A DNA stretch of 64,000 nt from Ifrita kowaldi (taxonomy: Eukaryota; Chordata; Aves; Passeriformes; Cinclosomatidae). Where the stretch lies: contig VZRS01014304.1 in assembly GCA_013398055.1 (NCBI GenBank), forward strand, positions 310,001 to 374,000. Direction: 5' to 3'. Each line of letters begins with the position of its first letter. Position 1 is the stretch's first letter. Of this stretch, positions 14,483 to 27,100 are shown piece after piece. A model generated the notes under the pieces. The model was not told the DNA's origin and did not search any database. It was given only the letters and a program-made list of their open reading frames with translations. The translations under genes were made by a program, and so were the position numbers.

Positions 14483-14506
14483 TTTTTGTTTGTTTGTTTG
14501 TTTGTG
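14483..14506. repeat. (GTTT)n microsatellite
   Basis: Five to six tandem tetranucleotide units of the form TTTG within AT-rich intronic DNA. Short and simple; no functional role proposed. Confidence 0.85.
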
Positions 14507-17500
14507 TCACATTTCATTGGTAATTGGCATTTGCTGCCAATTTGCTGGGCAGTAAGGCTGACGTCCCAGTAGGTTCTGAGGGTGGACTCATGCACCACAG
14601 AGCCGCTGAAGTCATTAATTTCCCTTTATGGGCAAAATCCAATGCTAATTTTTATTATTTGACATGCACCTATGATTTAGGCAAATTTTCCTGCAGTATA
14701 TCCATGTACAATCAGTGGAGAGAGGTGGGTATCTACTGGAGATGTTGAGCCAGTTCACCTAAGGGAAGCATTGAGCCACTAGACTCGCATGTGAGCCATC
14801 TAAAATGGCTTAAAGCTGTATTTCCATAACAGTTAAACCTTTCTCAGACTGTTCCTTCATTCTTATTCCTGAGTGCATGGTCCTGCCTCCTTCCCACGTG
14901 CTTGCTGTGCTATTCATCCCATCAATCCTAGGAGGGACTTAATCGGAAGATCACTAACCCTTCAATAAAGAAATGAATGGTGTTTTGCCATCTTAGCTCT
15001 ACAAATCAGTCAACTGCAGGATTACATGAATGCCAGCACAAGGGAGGGGGAGGAAACTGCATGGTGCCTGGGGAAAGGAGGGGACTATGGTAACTCCTAC
15101 TCAGTCTGAACCATGGTGAAACCACCCCTAAAGCACTGGATCCCAACCTCTTTATCTCTTGTTCCAGTAGAGATTTCCAAGCAGATTTTGCAGCTAATTT
15201 GTTTTTAACAACCTTCTTATTACTTAGTGCACTGATTGCTCTGGTGCCAATTGTCATGTAGGGTTAGTAGTGCTTTAGTTACTAGAGGAAAAGGAGGATT
15301 GATTTCCCATAAGGTGCAAGATAGCAAATACATTTTTAATGATAGCTGGTTCTTTATTAGGGCAAAAGGTCAATGGCAATTGTCTGAAGAATTTAGTTCT
15401 ATTTCTTGTTGTTTCTCCTTTTGCCTTATTTCTTGTGTATTCTCCTTTCCAGTTTAATGTATATCATTTTAGGTGGGCTGCTTAAATCAGCTTCTCAAAA
15501 TGCTTTTTATTCTGGTAAAGCAACTATAAACATAGAGAAGATTAATATGTGTCTAGAACAGTGGCAGGATGAGGAGAGGGGAAAAGAATCAGTTCAAGTC
15601 AAACAATTACAGACAGTGAGTGAAAAACTGACATGCCCCGGGAAACTAAAGAAAAAGAAAGAAGAGCACCAGTGCAGATCTGCTGCTTCCTGTAAATATA
15701 TATTTAATATAGTGTTTCAGTTGAAAACAATCAGAGAATAGTAAAAAATCTTGAGGACTAGTCCTTAAACTGGTATATTGGGGAAACACACTGCAGTAAA
15801 CTGATGTAAGGAGGAATTCTGTATGTAGTTGGGGGGCATTATGTTGCTTCCAGAAAGCTTTTAAACATTATACATTGTTGTTGTAATGTCAAACAACTCA
15901 TCAGGAAAACCAGAGTCAGATTTCTGCAAAGGCCAGCTCATTGATGCACACCAGTGTACTGCTTGAAACCCACAATGTTCAGCTCACAAGGCATTTGCAA
16001 TTGCAAGATTATTGTCTCAGTTTCAAGACAGCTTATTATTATTTCTTTTCACTTTTTTCATCAGCATTTATTGTTTATTAGTTGAACTTTCATTACTTTA
16101 TTTGGAACAGGTCAGAGGAAGACCAAATCTAGCCAGCCTTTGTCTTTGCCTGTTCTTGTTATTTTGCACCTGATATTGTGGCGTCCTCACTTGCATAAAG
16201 TCAGTAACAGAAATTTTATGATTAACATCTTTGTAACATTAGTCCTAAAATCGAAGAAGATATGTATTAAAGACAGGATGTTTGTGAGTAGGATGCAGTG
16301 TCAAAAGCAACTATGACATTTTGATCTCAAGGGTTTTAAAAATGGGAAGCACAACATAAAGGGCTGCAGAAAGGCCACAGGACTCATCTATATTAATTGG
16401 GAGCCTATAAGATCAGCTACTGTTGTGTCATAGTAAATTGTTTTCTGGCAAGGGCCAGAATTTTTTCAAAGCCCGGGAATCTGCCACAGCCCGTGTTATC
16501 TGACAGTGCATGCTTTAGCTTCAGCAGCTGGAGGAGCTGAGCTTCACATCCCCTGCTTGGATTTCACAGAGCTGTGATTTGTAACTAGTTTGTTCAGTGA
16601 TACCTAAAATGCAAGCCAATGTGAAAAACGAAATTATATTAGTTAAGGAGATGCTGTGAGGAGCAAAGAGGAGTGTCACGGGCTGGGTGAGTGGCTGAGC
16701 CATGTTGCGATTGCCAGCATCACAGACTGACCCCAGGCTGTGGATGCCCCAGGCTGTGTGTGACAGCTATTTGGGCTGTGCTTTTATCACCCCAGCCCCT
16801 CCAGACCCTCACTGCACAGCAGCTCTCCCTCTTCTGTACTATTTTTTCCTACCAGACTGTAAGGCCTCCCTTCCGACGGCGCGTCCCAGCCCTCCGACCT
16901 CCAGCTGCAAGCAGGCACACAGGCGCTTTTCATTCCCAAAGGCTGGCGTGTGCAGCTCCCTTCCTTTTCTGCTGCTCAAGTAGCTCTTCCCCTAGGGCCT
17001 TCTGACTCCAACTCCAGCCAGCAACCAGCTCTTCCTTCAAGTCCATGCGGGCTTTGGTTCAAATTCTGAGGATGGTTTTTAAGCTGTGCCTCACAGCTCC
17101 TGCAGGGCAGAGCTGTGGGACAGCAATGTGTCCAAGGGGAGGTGGCTGCCCTTGGAAGTGACAAACCCAAGAGTGACACAAAGGTGCCTTCTGCTGCCAG
17201 TCCTGATCAAAGCAGTGCTTTGAATTCTTGCTCAGATGGCTAGTCCATAAAGGCAAAAGTGTTTTGCTCCTAAATAATTCCAGGCACTTTTGGAAAAAAT
17301 TATGATTAAGGTTTTTAAGTGTATAAAACAAAAGGTTTTTCAGTAACCTTTGTACCTCAAATCACAGTAACACCTTGGATTTGCTGTTGAGATTTCAAAA
17401 CCACTATTTTAATATATTTTGGTAAATACACATAAAATATGAAAATTCAACATCAAAGAATATGCATCAAATGCAGTTCTCATTTACATTACAGACTTAA

Positions 17501-18969
17501 GAGAATTCAGAATAATTTTAGTAACTGGAACATCAATGATGCTACAGCTGAATGAATATAGGACAAAGAATCTTGAGGTATATTATTTTAATTTACTTCT
17601 TTACACATCATAATGAGAAGCACTAATAAACACAATTCAATAGAACTTTTCTGTAAGCTTTCTTTTGTCTTAAATAATTTTATGCCTGTATAGGTATCTA
17701 AACAAATGAGCTGTACATTCTTGTTATATCACAGAATTAATACAGAGCAATCAATGACTTCCAGCTTAGGCTTTTATATTTCACCTCTGTATCACCATGG
17801 CATTTCCTCAGCATGCTGCAATGCCAGGAATCTCTCCTTTTAGCTCACTCTTTCTCTCTCTGTGTATTCAAGCCTGCGTGTTATTTGCTTTTCCAAAATA
17901 CATCATTCTGTTCCCAGAAAGCCTTGATGAGAGTCTCTCTCTGACTCAGAGGCTTATTTCACAAAATATCCTACTTCTTTTTTTAAAGCAACAAACCTGT
18001 GTTTTTTCTTTCTATAGGAATTTTATTTTTCCTTTTTTTTTGAAGTTTTGGTACACAAGATATGTGTATAAGGGCTGTGCTTATGCAGCACAGTTGATGA
18101 ATCATCAACAGGTGCTTGCTGTAGTGTCCTCCTAAAACATCCTATGCGTGTGTGCACTGTGTATGGCATATCCAATATACCAGGGGAATTTCCTGCCTTG
18201 GGTGATACACACAATTTTTTCCAAAAGAAGCACACTGCAGAGCATTTAAAAGTATTAAGGAAGGTGTATTCACGTAATCTTGCCTGATATGTAGAGCTGA
18301 TAAATGGAAACAGGAAGATATTTATCAAGTGATTTTCACAATATTCACTTAATGTGTTAAAGTGAGGATATAGGAACATCAGAGCTGAAGTGGCAAAGCT
18401 CTGAGCACCGCCTTGGTCTCAAGGCTATATGGTTTATTAGTTCAGAGTAAGGCACAGAGCAGGTCGATCCTCCAGAGCTGAGCCCACCTGGATGGGGTGT
18501 GCATTTGCCTGGCTCCTGATCATAGCAGTCTCGTGTTTGCTCCTGCATTTTGCCAGCTTAAACCATACCTGTCTGAAACGCGTGTGATGCTGATTCGGGA
18601 AGAAAAAGGCAGCAAAGCTGGAGAGCCAAAACCACCAGGCTGCCCACCTCGCCTTATCTCAGAGATCACTACCCCTGGGGCAGTGGCTAAACCAGCTGCA
18701 AACCATGTCAGCTTACAGCCTGGCACAGAAAGGAGGTGCAGATCCAGGTCTGGGTGCAGCAATACTGCTGGCTGCAGCCTGCCTCCCAGTGTGGGCAGCT
18801 TTGGCGTGGGAACCCGTGGGAGCAGGGCTGTGGGGCAGCAAACAGAGCAAAACTTTCCATGTAAGTTTGCCTTTGTTAATGAGTCACTGTCCACAGCTCC
18901 TGCTGCTTTTACTTTCCTGCAGGAATGTATTTTCATGGTTTTAACTGTGCTTGAATCAATCACAGATTG

Positions 18970-19215
18970 ATTGGTCGGGGTTGGAAGGGGTCTCTGCTCT
19001 TCCAACCCCCTACTAAAGCAGGTTCACCTAGAGCAAGTTATGCAGGATCACATCCAGATGGGTTTTGAATACCTTCAGGGAAGGAGACTCCACAGCCTCT
19101 CTGGGCAGCCCATTTCAGTGCACTGTCACCCTCAAAGGACAGAAGTTTTTCCTCATTCTCAGATGGAACTTCCTGCTTTTCAGTCTGTGCCCATTACCCC
19201 TTCTTGTCCTGTTGC
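18970..19215 (-). mobile_element. CR1 LINE 3' fragment, minus strand
   Basis: Starts with TCGGGGTTGGAAGGGGTCTC and CTTCCAACCCCCTACT, followed by the antisense CR1 body: GGTTCACCTAGAGCAAG, CACATCCAGATGGGTTTTGA, ACTCCACAGCCTCTCTGGGC, AGTGCACTGTCACCCTCA, and TTCCTGCTTTTCAGTCTGTG / CCCATTACCCCTTCTTGTCC. The order and content are those of the reverse complement of a CR1 3' UTR plus the end of ORF2. About 245 bp survive, 5'-truncated, antisense to the host gene. Confidence 0.9.
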
Positions 19216-20420
19216 TGAGCACGACTGTAAAGAGCCTGTCCCAATGTAATTGTATCATCTGGTGGCGAGCAATAATGCAAACACTGAGCTGTTAGAAATG
19301 TATTCCTTCAGCTGGCTGTGTTGAATAGTTTTGCTCTACATTTATTTGTCAGACATGGTTACTGGGTTAAATTCAACTATATATGCCACCTCCAGTTTCT
19401 CTGAACAGTTTTACATGTGGGATGTGAACATGCTTTATACCATAGGAAGACACATGTCAAAACACAAATGTTAACTAATTAACTCACACAGAGGGTTTAG
19501 CTTTCTGTACAATGATTAATTCAGTGGCTGCTTTTGTCCCAGCTGCAGCAGATTTTTTAAAATGAATATCCTCTCTGCATTACTTCTTTTAAATTGGGAT
19601 TCATTCTCAGATTTTGGGCAAGAACAGGAAAAATAAACACAGCATATGTACAAAGCGAGACACCGCATTCTTTAGTATTGTATTTAACACACCTTCCTAC
19701 ATGCTTTGGAGATGAATAAAGATGAAGTATTTAGGGGTGAAACACTTTAGCAAGTGGCACACAGAATCTGTAGCTTCTGTGGAGAGTTACCATGCCCTGC
19801 TCTGAAGGGTTCAGAGAATGGTCATCACCTGCAGGATGCATGTGTGGGAAAAGGTGGAAGCAATCCATATGTCATCTGTATCCTGCTTATTCTTGCTGTA
19901 GACATTTTGAGAGCTTTGTCATGAGCTCAGCCGTGCCCTGCTGCCACCACGGGCAGCAAAGCCGAATTCCATTCAAGACAAAGTGAAAGCATTTATCTGT
20001 TTTCCACAATTTCCAACTGTAGTGAAACACCAAAACCAATTTGCACGTATTTTGGTTGACAGGGAATGTACAGGTTTTTTACCTCCTTCCATCTAGATCT
20101 GTCTGTCACCAGCTCTATATTTGTCACCCAGTTTGGAAGCAACCAAGGAATGTGAAAACCAGAGGCCAATGTTGTTGGATATTTGCAAGAGGATTACTCA
20201 GCAAATCATATCCCACGCTTCCCTGAAAATTCAGACTTGAAGAAGATACAGCATCCTTACCCCCAGCAATCACAGACTTGTACTTCGATTGCTTAGGGGG
20301 TCAGGTGTAGAAGTTTGGAAGCAGCTTAACCTGTAGCAGAACCACTTGGGTGGCTGAGTGTCACAGCTTGCTGCTGGGGTGAGGTGTCACCTTCCCTGAT
20401 GTCTGCTTCTCCCCTTGCAG

Positions 20421-20643
20421 GAGAGTCCTGTGAGGTGAATGCGCGCTCCGGCCGCTGTGCTCCGGGGGTGTGCAAGAACGGAGGAACCTGCGTGAACCTG
20501 CTCATCGGGGGCTTCAAGTGCGAGTGCCCCCCAGGCGAGTACGAGCGGCCGTACTGCGAGATGACCACCAGGAGCTTCCCCCCTCAGTCCTTCATCACCT
20601 TCAAGGGGCTGCGGCAGCGCTTCCACTTCACCGTCTCCCTCAT
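20421..20643 (+). CDS. CELSR1: CELSR1 exon: EGF-like repeat before LamG1 and start of LamG1
   Basis: Encodes residues 1-75 of the partial product. Residues 1-47 form an EGF-like module; Cys 13, 18, 24, 34, 36 and 46 give the six-cysteine pattern, with an extra Cys at 4. The module begins GESCEVNARSGRCAPGVC and contains KNGGTC. From about residue 48 (TTRSFPPQSF ... LRQRFHFTVSL) the first laminin G domain opens. Acceptor CCCCTTGCAG|GA and donor CAT|GTAAGT are both strong; intron phases are 2 on both sides. CELSR1 is a planar cell polarity adhesion receptor at cell junctions that recruits Frizzled and Vangl complexes through homophilic contacts. The sequence fits CELSR1 better than my recall of CELSR2 or CELSR3. 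Confidence 0.96.
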
Positions 20644-21039
20644 GTAAGTCCCGGCGGGGAAGGGTTCTGTGGCTGATGGCTTCTCACTTGAGCTTGGGAC
20701 TGTTTGTCACGTTCTGTTACCCACCAAAGACCTGCCCCTGAAAGTCACTGCGGCGATTTCTGATGGTGACTCCTGCGAGCAGTGCACAGGCACGTTATTT
20801 GAAAGCATTTGACCTGTTTGTGTCTGTCCAGAGAAAGTGCTCAGGGTGGACACCTTCAGGCTTACGTCCCCTCCAGCACCCAGCCATTACCTGGTGTTTC
20901 ACGTCTGCCAGGAGCCAGGTCGCTGTTTTGCAGCATGTTTTTCAGTACTGTCCCTCAGCATAGTTTACTTTCCTGAACTAAGATCCCAGAGAGACTCCTC
21001 ATGCCTTATATTCTGTTAATACAAGTAAGTAATGCCCCA

Positions 21040-21195
21040 TCCCTGTAAATGTTCAAGGCCAGGCTGGATGGGGCTTGGAGCAACCTGGTCTAGTGGAAGA
21101 TGTCCCAGCCCATGGCAGGGGGGTTGGAACTAGGTGGCCTTTATGGTCTCTTCCAACCAAAACCATTTTATCATTTTATGATTCTATCATTTTAT
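21040..21195 (+). mobile_element. CR1 LINE 3' end with 8-bp microsatellite tail
   Basis: Begins near AATGTTCAAGGCCAGGCTGG and runs through ATGGGGCTTGGAGCAACCTG, TAGTGGAAGATGTCCCAGCC, CATGGCAGGGGGGTTGGAAC and TCTTCCAACC, ending in tandem ATTCTATC/ATTTTATC-type octamers. This is the canonical + strand end of an avian CR1 with its terminal 8-bp repeat; CR1 elements lack poly(A) and target site duplications. About 155 bp, 5'-truncated. Confidence 0.95.
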
Positions 21196-22630
21196 CTTTC
21201 ATCTGCCTTAATCCTAAAGTCAAAATTTTATGGAATCTTGACATTTCGGTTAAATCAGAAAGAACAGACATGGTTTGCACACAAGCCAAGGCAAGGGAGC
21301 GTTGTGCCTGTGAGGATTGTTTTAGAGCATCAGGTCTAAGTACACAGAAAAACTGAGGAGCAAAAGACTCTGTTGGATTTCTCAGACCTATAGTGAGAGC
21401 AAACAAAGGAGCGGTCTGGGCTGGCTGCCAGCATGAATTGCCTGCACTACCCTTGACTTGTCCCCTCAGCCATGAGGTGTCATTTTTCAGGCTTTTGGAA
21501 AGAGAGCTTTGACATTTAGGGTGCTTCAAATTAAAATGACTCAAATGCTCTGGGTAGGGGTTATTGAGAAATAGCAAAGTACTGTACAAAGGTAGTGCTC
21601 ACACCAGGGTTTCTTCACCATCTTTAGAACCACAATGGCATATTTAGTCATGAGCTAAACACCACTTAGTCCACTCAGTGTGACTATAAGAATTCTAGGC
21701 CATCATGAGGTTCATCCCACACTGTCTGGAATGGCGACATGTTTATCTTTTCACACCTGAAGTTCACTTTTGTTTACACTATCTATTTCTTTGGCTTTTA
21801 TTATCCCTTAGTGGAGGAGGAAAACATTATGTGAGGATCAGCAAGAATCAGCAGTTTGACTGCTAATGATGATGATTTGCCATTGCATATTTTGTGATTT
21901 GGGAGCATTCATAAAATCCCAGGATGTCCAACTTCTCTCAGCCTCAAGTGACTCATGACCTGCACCTAGCAAAGAGCAGGATGTTTGCATTGTCCAGTCT
22001 CACAACTAAAATATGTTTTAAACTATTTAGGTTACTGACCATGCATGTCTTTCTGCTCTGAATATTATATATCTTCCTTGCTTAATTCCAACACTTACTA
22101 CTCCTTCACTCCAAGAGACACTGTTAGTGGAGAGGTTTTCTCATTGTTTATGCAAAATTCTCTGAGAAAGAGAGTCTTCTGTTTCTTATGTCATGAAATT
22201 GAACATATCCCTTCTATTAAACACCAGTATTTTTTCCCCCAGCTGGTGGGTGATAACTAGACAAGTTCAAAAGCAGCAGTGCTTTTAACAATGAGTATGA
22301 TACAAAAGTTGCTTTTGACTAGTGGCAAAGAACGGAACTGAGCAAAGATAGAGTAAAGAAATATACAAAATGGCTTAATAATGTAATAGTTTAATAAATA
22401 ATGATTTCATACTTAAAATTATAGTAAGAAATTGTAAGAATATGAGAAAATATATTCAAACAGAGCTAAGCTTCCTGTTGCTGCTAATCATGCTAAATCT
22501 TCCTGCCTGCTGCAGAAGGATCACTAGTATTATTCCCATTTCCTTTGCTCATATATATTGTGGATAGATGTGATCAAAATATTTGGATAAAGCAGTTATC
22601 CATGAAAAATAGTCTTGGGAAATGTTTTAC

Positions 22631-22644
22631 TTTTTTTTTTTTTT
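22631..22644. repeat. Poly(T) tract
   Basis: Uninterrupted run of 14 T followed by ATCC. Simple repeat, not part of a recognisable element. Confidence 0.9.
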
Positions 22645-24229
22645 ATCCTTTGGATGAAATGTTTGATGGCGAAAAGTGAAAACTAAATCCGTTTTTTGAT
22701 AATATTCATACATTTCAATGGTATTGTTGTAATTAAATTAGTTTGCCTTTTACTTGCAGAATATTGTATTAGAATAAACAAAACTAGAAGTAAATATGTA
22801 TTTCAAAACTGATTAAAAGTAATCAAAACATTAATTAATATTTTGATGGACTATAATGCATATTCTTTGACATTTGTACTTTACAGGAAACATCAAATTT
22901 GTGACTTCTGTTTTTTGAACCAGAACAATTCATTATCCTTCAAAAACATTAAAAAATACATGAAAAAAATTTCCCATTTCCATGTAGCTCAGATTCTGAA
23001 ATGTCTTTACTCAGTGTGATCCACAGAATACATATATGTAACAAACAACTTCTCATAAAAAAATATGCTTTGTCTTTGAAACTTTTTCTTTCAAATACCA
23101 ACCCTGGTATTCTAAAATACTGTTTCATTCACATTCTCTGAATGTAGGTTTTGTTGCATCACATGAGAGTCTTGCTATTAGGCATGATAGGACAGGCATG
23201 AGAGTCACTTCTTGTGTCCGTGGAAGACAGTTTTCATTAGCTGTGTTCAGCATTTCATTCATTTGTAGGAAAAGTGGGTTAATTTAAATCAGGCATGTTT
23301 CCTGAAGTTCAAGATACAAAATCAGACTAAATTGCCATTGGGAAACGCAAGAAATTCCCGTGGTTTTTCTCTTTTTCTCTCTTTATCTAATATTAATCTT
23401 TGTAAAAATGTTTCTGTAAAGTGTAATAATTTTTTTTTGCATTTCTGAGTAGGTGAAAGCTGTGTGCAACTCTCCAGAGATAAGAGAATTAAATTAAAAA
23501 TTATAAAATACAACAAGCAGAAATTTGAAAAAAATGTTCTATGCTGACAAAAAAAACCCCAAGCCTTTTTTAAAAGTGAGGTTGCCCCTTTTTCTTCAAG
23601 AAAGATACATCCCATATTAGTAGCACAAGAAAAATAAAACCAAAATGCACCCATTGGTGCTGATTCAGTGAAACCATTTAAGTGTTTATTTTCCTTCCTC
23701 CAATTGACTGACCTGTTGATTGACTAACCCTGATTTTCTACATGGCGTTATTAAAGTAACACTTATCTTTCTTTCCCCTTATCTCCCCATCAGGCTTTTT
23801 TAATCAGTTGATGACTGTCCTAGGACCCTGTAGCATTTAGACAGCAAGTAGGCAGCAAGGATCCCCCCATTGATGTGAAAATGCTTTCTAGCTGTCAGAC
23901 TGTTTGCAGAGTGTAGTAAGTGCCACTGTTTGGCAAGTGTCAGATACTGCTGTTGCATCTTGTGTCTGCCTAATTTTAGCCCTCCTGAGGGTCAGCAGAT
24001 CTCTGCAGTGTAGATTTCTGTAATTTCCATCTGCTTGCCTTGTTGATTGTGAAAGAGTAGATTTATCCTGTGGCTGACTCCTCAGTTTTACAATTTTCTG
24101 TCTGAAGATTGATTCAAAGGCTTGTTCTTCTGCTGAACACAATGCCATCTTTCTTCTGGGTGACCTGACCATCAGTATTTAATCCATAAGCTGTTAAGCA
24201 GAAACTAACTCCATGTCTCTGTGTTCTAG

Positions 24230-24345
24230 GTTTGCAACCAGGGAGAGGAATGCTCTCCTTCTCTACAATGGGCGTTTCAACGAGAAGCACGACTTCATTG
24301 CCCTGGAGATCATTGAGGAGCAGATCCAGCTCACCTTCTCTGCAG
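24230..24345 (+). CDS. CELSR1: CELSR1 exon: laminin G domain 1, part 2
   Basis: Completes the split Met codon and encodes residues 76-113 (FATRERNALLLYNGRFNEKH ... EIIEEQIQLTFSAG). The LLLYNGRF and FIALEI strands are the core of a laminin G beta-sandwich and match CELSR1. Acceptor TGTGTTCTAG|G, donor GCAG|GTGAGG; enters in phase 2 and leaves in phase 1. The codon split with the previous exon gives Met where I recall Thr in human CELSR1. If the donor were ignored the frame would stay open into the intron to 24614. Confidence 0.96.
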
Positions 24346-27011
24346 GTGAGGTCTCACCTGGGTCGAGCTTTTCTGCTAGAGGTCAGCAGATCCTCTCAAG
24401 CTGTTTGGAAATGCACTTCAGTGATTTTATATGGCTATTTGCTGCCTCATTGATTTACTGGCTGACATTGCACAGTACACAACTGATGCCGGGTGTACTC
24501 CAGCTTGTAGCGATTTGTGGTGATTACACTCACAGTCATAGGCAGGAGCTTGTCAACATATCAGTTATAAAAGCCAGAGTTTATGACTACTATAAAAGAT
24601 TGGCACTAGCCTGAATGTTGGCCCCCGAGCCAATGTTTGCTTAAATGAGACTTCACTTTATCACACTGTGATAAATGTTGTGTATTTATGCATTTTTACA
24701 CTACACCATCAGAGGAACATAGGTGCATAAATGTCATCTAAAAAATCCATGCAAGCCAAAGGAAAAGCTAGCAGAAGTGAAAACTGCCTGCCATTCATTA
24801 GGGATTGAGGAGGAGCAGTGCTGTTGCTGGAATGCATTTCTGCACTGGAGAAGCACCTCCTCTTAGGAGAAGCCATAAACAGCAACAAATTTAGGAGAGC
24901 TTAGCTGCCCACTCATTGCTACAGTGGGCCAGGAAACAACAAGTGGCAGCTTTGGCATGTGCTTGCTTTCTGCACTAGGACTAAGCCAGTGTCTTCTGGT
25001 GCTTGTAGGAGAAGAGAAAAGGGAGAGCTGACAGGCACAATTCAGGCAATACGTATCCCCAGAAGCAGATCTGGGCGTTTGGTGGCAAGGCTCCGGTGAC
25101 TTAATGAAATCTCAGTAGTGCAGACAACCTCTGGTTGTCTCAGGTTTAAGGTATTTTTCCACTGAGACAAAAACAAAAATCTGGGAAGGGCTGTTGTCCT
25201 GTAAGTCACATGGAGTTATGTGTAGGTCAAGTGAGATGTTTATGCCTCTGTATTGGGCATGCAATTCAGGAACTAATCCTGCTATTTCCCGTTATCCGTA
25301 TTCAGGATAGGCATGGGGGCTCAAGTCACCTCCTGTTTTATTTGTGTGGAAAGTGAAACACTGCAAGCAGTAAAGACATAGAAGCAGAAGCACAGCCCAC
25401 ATTGGTGTTGCACACTCATCACCAGTGATGGCTGCTGCCCTCAGACCCCGTGGTAAATCCTGTGTGACCCCACTGATTTACCATCGATGCTTAAGTGTAT
25501 ATCTGGGCCCTTTGGGTTGAAGAGATCCAGTTACATTTCCCCTTTATTACCTCAAAGTTGTCCAAATTAGATATTAAGGTAGGTTTCTGAATGGATTAGT
25601 GTAATGAAATAGCATGCTGCAGAGAGATGTGCTTTCTTCTGTAGCTCTACTCTGCCTGTCTAAACTTGAATCAAATTGCTTGGAAGGTACCCTGAGGATG
25701 AATGGGAAAAAAGTAAATTCTGCTTGCCCTTGTATGCATTTGAATGTGAAAGAACTTTAAGATACATGAAACTAAATTTAGATTTGCACTGCTGCACCTG
25801 AGAGCAGGTCTGGTCCTGCATATTACAAATGGTATTTTCTTTGGAAGGAGAATGGTTTATGTTTTATAGTTTTAAGTGGCTTTTAACGAACAGTACAAGT
25901 TTTGGACACCTGATCTCACTTTATTACCTGTCGCAACAACTTTTTCACAGAAAGCAAAGCAAAGATTGCAGAACAGTAATCTTCCTTTTGCAGACACTTG
26001 ATAGCTGAATAAAAAGCCAAATTATTAGTACAGATTTTATCACTATATGATAAAAACCATCACAGTAGGATGTCATACATGCTAAGCTGAAATATGTACT
26101 GTTTAAATAACAGAAATATTTGGGATGAGAGTTAAAGGAGAGTAGGGGACACAAGAATAATGCTTCACTTAGGTATTTGTTGCAGATAGAGTGTTGAGAG
26201 TAGTTGAAAGTACATTTTAAGCTCAACAATGCTATGAGCTTTGTTGGCTCATAGGGGGGAGTTACTGTTCCTGTGGTTTATTATGTAGAATTTTCCAACT
26301 GTTAAAAAAAAAATAAAAAAATTCAAAAGCGAGCAGTCCCTTCTCTGTGCCAGGCCTGTTATGTACTTTCAACATGAATGTTTATTTTGCTGCTACCTCC
26401 AAACAGATATGCCTGGTTACTGAGCTGGTTCTGCTGACTCAGTCCTGGCTTAAAAGCTTTGGCTTTCCAATTACGATGGCAAAGACTTGCTTTCAAATTT
26501 AAATACTGAAAGGCTGCCAGTAATTTCATTAATAACTGGTAAAATTTTGCTGGGCCCAAGGTTGCCATGGGTTTTATACTAGAGTACTTTTGGATTTTGC
26601 TTCTCAGCTCTAACAGGGAGTAGGCTTCCCTTCCCTGACAAAATATCCCATCACAATACTCATCATATAAAAAAAAACCTCAAAGGGGGCTTTTGGCAGA
26701 AATGCAGAAAAATTCATGTACATTTCTCCCTCAGCTGATCACTTCAGCAACAGCTGTATTTACCTAATGCGTCTGCTACCACACTTTACAGAAGCATGAT
26801 AAAAAATAACATAATTCACCCAAATGTGCAAGAAGCTGGTTTTTGTGCACCAGAGTAACTCCATGAAACTGGGGATATTTATTGTCTTGCAGGACAAAAC
26901 CCAAATTCCTCCCTGATGAATCAAGGTAGCTGCATCCTCTGCCCAATGAGAGGCTCTCTGTGTTTCTTGCAGTGATGGTGACTTATTTTTCCCTCCTCCC
27001 TGTTTTTGCAG
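24346..27011 (+). other. CELSR1: CELSR1 intron, 2.7 kb
   Basis: Phase-1 intron inside LamG1. No repeat family or RNA gene recognised; the first 270 bases stay open in the upstream reading frame (stop at about 24612-24614). The remainder is unique-looking AT-rich DNA with an A-rich tract near 26300-26315. Confidence 0.9.
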
Positions 27012-27100
27012 GGGAGACAACCACTACAGTGGCACCGTTCATTGTGGGAGGGGTCAGCGATGGGCAGTGGCACTCGGTTCAGGTGCAGTACTACAATAAG
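27012..27100 (+). CDS. CELSR1: CELSR1 exon: laminin G domain 1, part 3
   Basis: An 89-nt exon encoding residues 114-143: GETTTTVAPFIVGGVSDGQW then HSVQVQYYNK. The GVSDGxWHSVxVxYYNK segment is the conserved LamG strand that precedes the calcium-site loop. The preceding PFIVGG seems to differ from the mammalian sequence I recall at this point, so the loop may be variable. Acceptor TTTTTGCAG|GG, donor AAG|GTAAGA. It leaves in phase 0, so the next exon begins with a whole codon. Confidence 0.95.

Larger units (their letters stand above)
1..20420 (+). other. CELSR1: CELSR1 intron, 3' part (upstream exon outside window)
   Basis: No exon recognised. The first coding exon at 20421 begins with the last two bases of a Gly codon, so an upstream exon must end outside the window or in a stretch I failed to recognise. 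I looked for cadherin or EGF-type reading frames and found none. Contents seen: a CR1 reverse-transcriptase relic near 5150-5525, CR1 tail pieces near 7190-7245, 11855-11925 and 18970-19215, a short GTTT microsatellite near 14485, and AT-rich blocks with homeodomain-type motifs near 9120-9330. The rest is unique-looking AT-rich sequence with only short chance open frames. Confidence 0.75.
20644..24229 (+). other. CELSR1: CELSR1 intron, 3.6 kb
   Basis: Phase-2 intron within LamG1. Holds a CR1 3' end at about 21040-21195, a T14 tract at 22631-22644 and otherwise AT-rich unique-looking DNA. No further exon is needed, because the flanking exons join in frame (CTC AT|G TTT). Confidence 0.9.

Noticed and set aside
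18497..19005. Overlapping 157-codon (+) and 161-codon (-) open frames
   Set aside because: No recognisable domain or homologue on either strand, no splice-consistent role in CELSR1, and the 3' part runs into a CR1 fragment. Treated as chance.
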